From positions 1 to 64,000 of the forward strand of contig JAEZMD010000001.1 of NCBI GenBank assembly GCA_023435745.1: 64,000 bases of DNA, written 5' to 3'. How positions within the stretch are numbered: position 1 is the stretch's first letter; each line of letters opens with the position of its first letter. Source of the DNA: Bacillota bacterium (GTDB lineage Bacteria > Bacillota > Clostridia > Acetivibrionales > DTU013). The notes under the pieces were generated by a model. That model was not told where the DNA came from. It did not search any database and saw only the letters and a list, made by a program, of their open reading frames with translations. Below are positions 60,556 to 64,000 of the stretch, one piece after another. The position numbers were made by a program, and so were the translations under genes.

Positions 60556-62559
60556 ATGCCAGAGTTTAAGATTGTTTCAGATTATTCAATGTGCGGGGAT
60601 CAGAATGATGCCGTGGACAACCTTGTCAAGGGATTGAACAGGGGCTACAGGCATCAGACACTGCTGGGGGTTACAGGTTCGGGAAAGACCTTTACCATGG
60701 CAAATGTCATCGAGCGCGTTCAGAGGCCAACGCTGGTCATTGCGCATAATAAAACACTGGCCGCCCAGCTGTGCAGCGAGTTCAGGGAATTTTTCCCGAA
60801 TAATGCCGTTGAATACTTTGTCAGCTATTATGATTATTATCAGCCGGAGGCCTACATTGCTTCTACGGATACTTATATAGAGAAGGACTCCTCCATCAAC
60901 GACGAGATTGACAAGCTCAGACATTCAGCCACGGCAGCGCTTTTTGAACGGCGCGATGTGATCATTGTCGCAAGCGTATCGTGCATATACGGTTTGGGTG
61001 ATCCCGAGGATTACACAGAATTGATGCTTTCGCTCAGACCCGGAATGCAAAGGGACTTGCATGAGATTATGAGAAAGCTTGTGGATATACAATATGAAAG
61101 AAATGAGATCGATTTCAAGCGAGGCAAATTCAGGGTCAGGGGCGACGTACTGGAAATATTTCCGCCGGATTCCTCCGAGAGGGTACTCCGGGTGGAGTTC
61201 TTTGGCGACGAGATCGAAAGGATTTCCGAGGTTGATTATCTGACCGGAGAAGTATTGGGTGTCCGAACCCATGCTGCAATCTTCCCGGCCAACCATTACG
61301 CAACGACCAGACCGAAAATGCTCCGTTCCATCACCACGATCGAACAGGAGCTGGAAGAAAGGCTTAAAGAGCTGAGGGAACAGGACAAGCTTCTGGAAGC
61401 TCAGCGGCTTGAGCAGCGGACCAGATATGATCTGGAAATGCTTCAGGAGATCGGTTTCTGTCAGGGGATTGAAAACTATTCAAGACATATCAGCGGCAGG
61501 GCCCCGGGCAGTTCTCCATATACGCTGATAGATTATTTCCCTGAAGATCTACTGGTGGTGATTGATGAATCCCATGTTTCCATCCCACAGATCGGAGCAA
61601 TGTACAACGGGGACAGATCGCGCAAGGAATCGCTGGTCGAATACGGCTTCAGGCTGCCGTCTGCATTTGATAACAGGCCTCTGCGCTTTGAAGAGTTTGA
61701 AAAAAAGGTGAAGCAGGCAATATACGTCAGTGCGACACCCGGGAAATATGAGAAGAGGTATTCGCAGCAGACAGTGGAGCAGATCATCAGGCCGACCGGG
61801 CTAATCGACCCTGAGATCATGGTGCGCCCGGTAAAGGGACAGATTGACGATTTGATCGGCGAGATATCAAAGCGCGTTTCAAAGCAGCAGAGAGTCCTTG
61901 TGACGACACTGACAAAGAAGATGGCCGAAGACCTGACCTCATATCTGAAGGAGTTGGATTTCAGAGTCGAATATCTTCATTCGGATGTTGAGACACTGGA
62001 GAGGACGGAGATCATAAGAAACCTGAGACTTGGAGTATTCGACATTTTGGTCGGTATCAATCTGCTCAGGGAAGGGCTGGATCTTCCTGAAGTGACACTG
62101 GTGGCCATATTGGATGCCGATAAGGAAGGCTTCCTTCGTTCCGAGACTTCTCTGATCCAGACCATTGGAAGAGCGGCAAGAAACGTGGAAGGAACTGTTA
62201 TAATGTACGCGGATGTCATGACAGATTCCATGCAAAGGGCGATCAGCGAGACAAACAGACGCAGAAAAATTCAGATGGAGTACAATGAGAAAAACGGTAT
62301 CACGCCGACCTCTATACAAAAGGCAGTCAGGGATACGCTGGAGACCATCAAGGTAGCGGAAGAGGAAGTACCGTATGATTTCACACAGAGTGTGGAACAG
62401 CTAAATGAGAAGGATCTTAAACAGCTGATGGACAAAATGGAGAAGGAGATGAAGGAAGCGGCCAGAGACCTGCAGTTCGAAAGGGCTGCGTCTCTGAGGG
62501 ACAAGCTGATGGAGCTAAAAAAATTTGATAGTCGAAGCTCGAAGAATAAATTGAAGTAA
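60556..62559 (+). CDS. uvrB: Excinuclease ABC subunit B
   Basis: A 667-residue helicase-like protein of nucleotide excision repair. Walker [10 protein letters not shown] (about 39-47), the damage-locking beta-hairpin [11 protein letters not shown] (about 93-103), VVIDESHVS, and helicase motifs [12 protein letters not shown] and QTIGRAARN are present. The C-terminal UvrC-binding UVR domain ([21 protein letters not shown]) ends the protein. ATG 60556 follows ACGGAGGAG. It takes over from UvrA at a lesion and recruits UvrC. Confidence 0.97.
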   Translation: MPEFKIVSDYSMCGDQNDAVDNLVKGLNRGYRHQTLLGVTGSGKTFTMANVIERVQRPTLVIAHNKTLAAQLCSEFREFFPNNAVEYFVSYYDYYQPEAYIASTDTYIEKDSSINDEIDKLRHSATAALFERRDVIIVASVSCIYGLGDPEDYTELMLSLRPGMQRDLHEIMRKLVDIQYERNEIDFKRGKFRVRGDVLEIFPPDSSERVLRVEFFGDEIERISEVDYLTGEVLGVRTHAAIFPANHYATTRPKMLRSITTIEQELEERLKELREQDKLLEAQRLEQRTRYDLEMLQEIGFCQGIENYSRHISGRAPGSSPYTLIDYFPEDLLVVIDESHVSIPQIGAMYNGDRSRKESLVEYGFRLPSAFDNRPLRFEEFEKKVKQAIYVSATPGKYEKRYSQQTVEQIIRPTGLIDPEIMVRPVKGQIDDLIGEISKRVSKQQRVLVTTLTKKMAEDLTSYLKELDFRVEYLHSDVETLERTEIIRNLRLGVFDILVGINLLREGLDLPEVTLVAILDADKEGFLRSETSLIQTIGRAARNVEGTVIMYADVMTDSMQRAISETNRRRKIQMEYNEKNGITPTSIQKAVRDTLETIKVAEEEVPYDFTQSVEQLNEKDLKQLMDKMEKEMKEAARDLQFERAASLRDKLMELKKFDSRSSKNKLK

Positions 62560-62726
62560 ATTGAGAGGCAAATCGAAGTAAATCGAGGAGTAATCGAGGA
62601 AAGTAATTATTACTGTGTAAACGTAAGCATTGTAAAGAACTATTGTGCAATGTTAGGAAATTTTAGCGAAATGCAGCCTAGAGATATATAGTCAGAGCGA
62701 GGATAAGCAAGTCGACTGTCTGAGTA

Positions 62727-62762
62727 AAAATGCTTCATAATTAGTATTTTCCGAAGCATTTT
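62727..62762 (+). terminator. Hairpin terminator between uvrB and uvrA
   Basis: AAAATGCTTC (62727-62736) pairs with GAAGCATTTT (62753-62762), with T-run in the far arm. A second stem CGTATTTTAAC/GTTAAAATACG lies at 62820-62848 without a T-run. The remaining bases between the two genes show only short AATCGAGGA repeats near 62570-62600. Confidence 0.65.
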
Positions 62763-62945
62763 GCGAGTTTCGACTTGTCCATGTGTTTTTGCTATTCAAG
62801 ATGCACTAAATTAATGTTACGTATTTTAACACTTTGCGTTAAAATACGCTTGCTGAACTATATAGCTCTTGCAAATGCAGCTCTTGTTTCCGTTATTGTA
62901 CAATAGTTCTGAACAGTAACAAGACAATGTAAAAATGAAATACAT

Positions 62946-62985
62946 CGAACAAATGTTTGCATTTTTTGATGCTATTAGATATAAT
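62946..62985 (+). promoter_or_regulatory. uvrA promoter with LexA box
   Basis: CGAACAAATGTTTG (62946-62959) matches the Bacillus LexA consensus CGAACRNRYGTTYC at 13 of 14 places. It overlaps the -35 TTGCAT (62957-62962), which is 17 bases before TATAAT (62980-62985). Confidence 0.8.
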
Positions 62986-63027
62986 GTTTGAGAGATAAAT
63001 TCAATTATACGGAAACAGGTGTAGTGT

Positions 63028-64000
63028 ATGAACAAAAACAATATTTTTGTTAAGGGCGCAAGGGAGCATAATCTAAAGAACATTGACGTCGATATTCCGA
63101 GGGACAAGTTTGTTGTAATAACAGGGCTGAGCGGTTCAGGCAAATCATCGCTTGCCTTTGATACCATATATGCGGAAGGTCAGAGGCGTTATGTCGAATC
63201 ACTTTCCTCCTATGCCAGGCAATTCCTCGGCCAGATGGAAAAACCGGAGGTGGATTATATTGAAGGGCTGTCACCGGCTATTTCCATTGACCAGAAAACT
63301 ACCAGCAGAAATCCCAGATCCACCGTCGGCACAGTGACGGAGATATATGATTACCTGAGACTTCTTTATGCACGCATCGGCGTGCCGCACTGTCACATTT
63401 GCGGCAAAGAGATTTCGCAACAAACGGTGGATCAAATGGTTGACGCAATCACCGGCATGGAGGAGGGGACAAGGATCCAATTGCTTGCGCCTGTCGTCAG
63501 AGGCCGGAAAGGCGAATATCACAAGCTGATAGAGGATGCCCGCAAAAACGGCTATGTCAGAGTCCGCATCGACGGTGAGGTCCGCGATATCAATGAAGAA
63601 ATGTCGCTGGAAAAAAATAAAAAGCACACGATTGAAATCGTTGTGGACAGACTTGTTATAAAGCCGGGCATGGAGAAGCGCCTTGCCGATTCCATTGAGA
63701 CGTCGCTTCATCTGAGCGGCGGCATACTGGTAGTTGATGTGATTGGCGGCCAGGAGCTGCTGTTCAGTCAGAATTTTGCATGCAGCGACTGCGGAATCAG
63801 TATTGAAGAGCTCACACCGCGTATGTTCTCATTTAACAATCCGTATGGAGCCTGCCCCACCTGCAGCGGACTGGGCATGCAGATGAAAATGGACCCGGAT
63901 CTGATCATCCCGGATCGCACCAAGTCCTTGGAGGAAGGGGCCATAAAAGTCGGCGGGTGGAATTTTGAAAATGGGGACAGCTATTCCAGAATGTACCTGA
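63028..64000 (+). CDS. uvrA: Excinuclease ABC subunit A (partial, cut by the window end)
   Basis: The first 324 codons of UvrA, the damage-recognising ATPase of nucleotide excision repair. Visible are [19 protein letters not shown], Walker [11 protein letters not shown] (about 31-40), [16 protein letters not shown], the UvrB-binding part after about 120 and the first zinc-finger cysteines ([18 protein letters not shown]). The frame is open to position 64000. ATG 63028 has only a weak AGGTG site. It has its own LexA-type promoter separate from uvrB. Confidence 0.96.
   Translation, partial: MNKNNIFVKGAREHNLKNIDVDIPRDKFVVITGLSGSGKSSLAFDTIYAEGQRRYVESLSSYARQFLGQMEKPEVDYIEGLSPAISIDQKTTSRNPRSTVGTVTEIYDYLRLLYARIGVPHCHICGKEISQQTVDQMVDAITGMEEGTRIQLLAPVVRGRKGEYHKLIEDARKNGYVRVRIDGEVRDINEEMSLEKNKKHTIEIVVDRLVIKPGMEKRLADSIETSLHLSGGILVVDVIGGQELLFSQNFACSDCGISIEELTPRMFSFNNPYGACPTCSGLGMQMKMDPDLIIPDRTKSLEEGAIKVGGWNFENGDSYSRMYL

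Noticed and set aside
62826..63167. 113-codon minus-strand frame
   Set aside because: It overlaps the uvrA start and promoter on the other strand; its first part mirrors uvrA codons.

Overview
The window reads as a chromosomal segment of an anaerobic, probably spore-forming, low-to-moderate GC Gram-positive bacterium of the class Clostridia. Signs of this are strong AGGAGG-type ribosome binding sites, a Re-citrate synthase/aconitase cluster, an adenosylcobalamin-dependent (class II) ribonucleotide reductase, a divergent [FeFe]-hydrogenase-like protein, a LysM/GH18 protein resembling spore cortex lytic enzymes, a ThrE-type split exporter and LexA boxes of the Bacillus/Clostridium type. Species cannot be named: the 16S gene is outside the window.

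Layout. 1-630: 3' end of a 23S rRNA, a spacer with repeated hairpins, 5S rRNA and tRNA-Asn. 643-7909: ECF sigma/anti-sigma pair, DUF445 protein, a lipoprotein glycosidase-like protein and nrdJ. 8055-13598: an accessory stretch with a Phd-Uma2 fusion, two paralogous coiled-coil genes flanking a VIT/vWA protein plus exosortase pair, and a decayed surface-protein gene. 13794-20214: two ABC export systems, the second a MacB-like permease with a long CARDB-type extracytoplasmic partner. 20215-21886: an island with an AbiEi/DUF559-like putative nuclease, an IS200/IS605-like remnant, and a copy of the permease 3' end on its far side. 22016-28450: acyl-CoA synthetase with its XRE-cupin regulator, a sigma-region-2-only protein, and a two-component system with a lipoprotein. 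28580-32714: threonine/lysine branch genes (ACT protein, homoserine dehydrogenase, aspartokinase), then cobalamin adenosyltransferase and an ECF S component. 34267-38349: Re-citrate synthase, aconitase and GntR regulator. 38729-49723: tRNA-Glu, J-domain/TPR protein, RsuA-type pseudouridine synthase, S41 protease, acyl-CoA synthetase, zinc-ribbon protein with a structured leader, scrap genes, LysM-GH18, hemerythrin, hydrogenase-like protein, AI-2E-family permease. 50013-57116: ThrE pair, CAP-domain protein, a divergent ParE/ParC-like topoisomerase pair, VTT protein. 57161-58675: LysR pseudogene, 41-bp tandem repeats and the second nuclease paralog. 58802-64000: a second aspartokinase, a repeat array, then uvrB and uvrA (cut by the window end), each behind a LexA-box promoter.

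Connections. CobO would supply adenosylcobalamin to NrdJ. Hom, the two aspartokinases and the ThrE pair form a threonine/lysine synthesis and export theme. The GntR gene closes the citrate operon, whose promoter carries a matching palindrome. uvrB and uvrA look like one SOS regulon.

The most unusual items are: (1) the VIT/vWA-exosortase module in a Gram-positive; (2) two distant paralogs of an AbiEi/DUF559-like putative nuclease, both with an apparently leaderless promoter of identical geometry; (3) a zinc-ribbon gene whose Shine-Dalgarno lies in a long leader stem; (4) a dispersed GGGGACGTTTCTC repeat family forming inverted pairs and arrays; (5) a Phd antitoxin-Uma2 nuclease fusion behind its own operator-like promoter.
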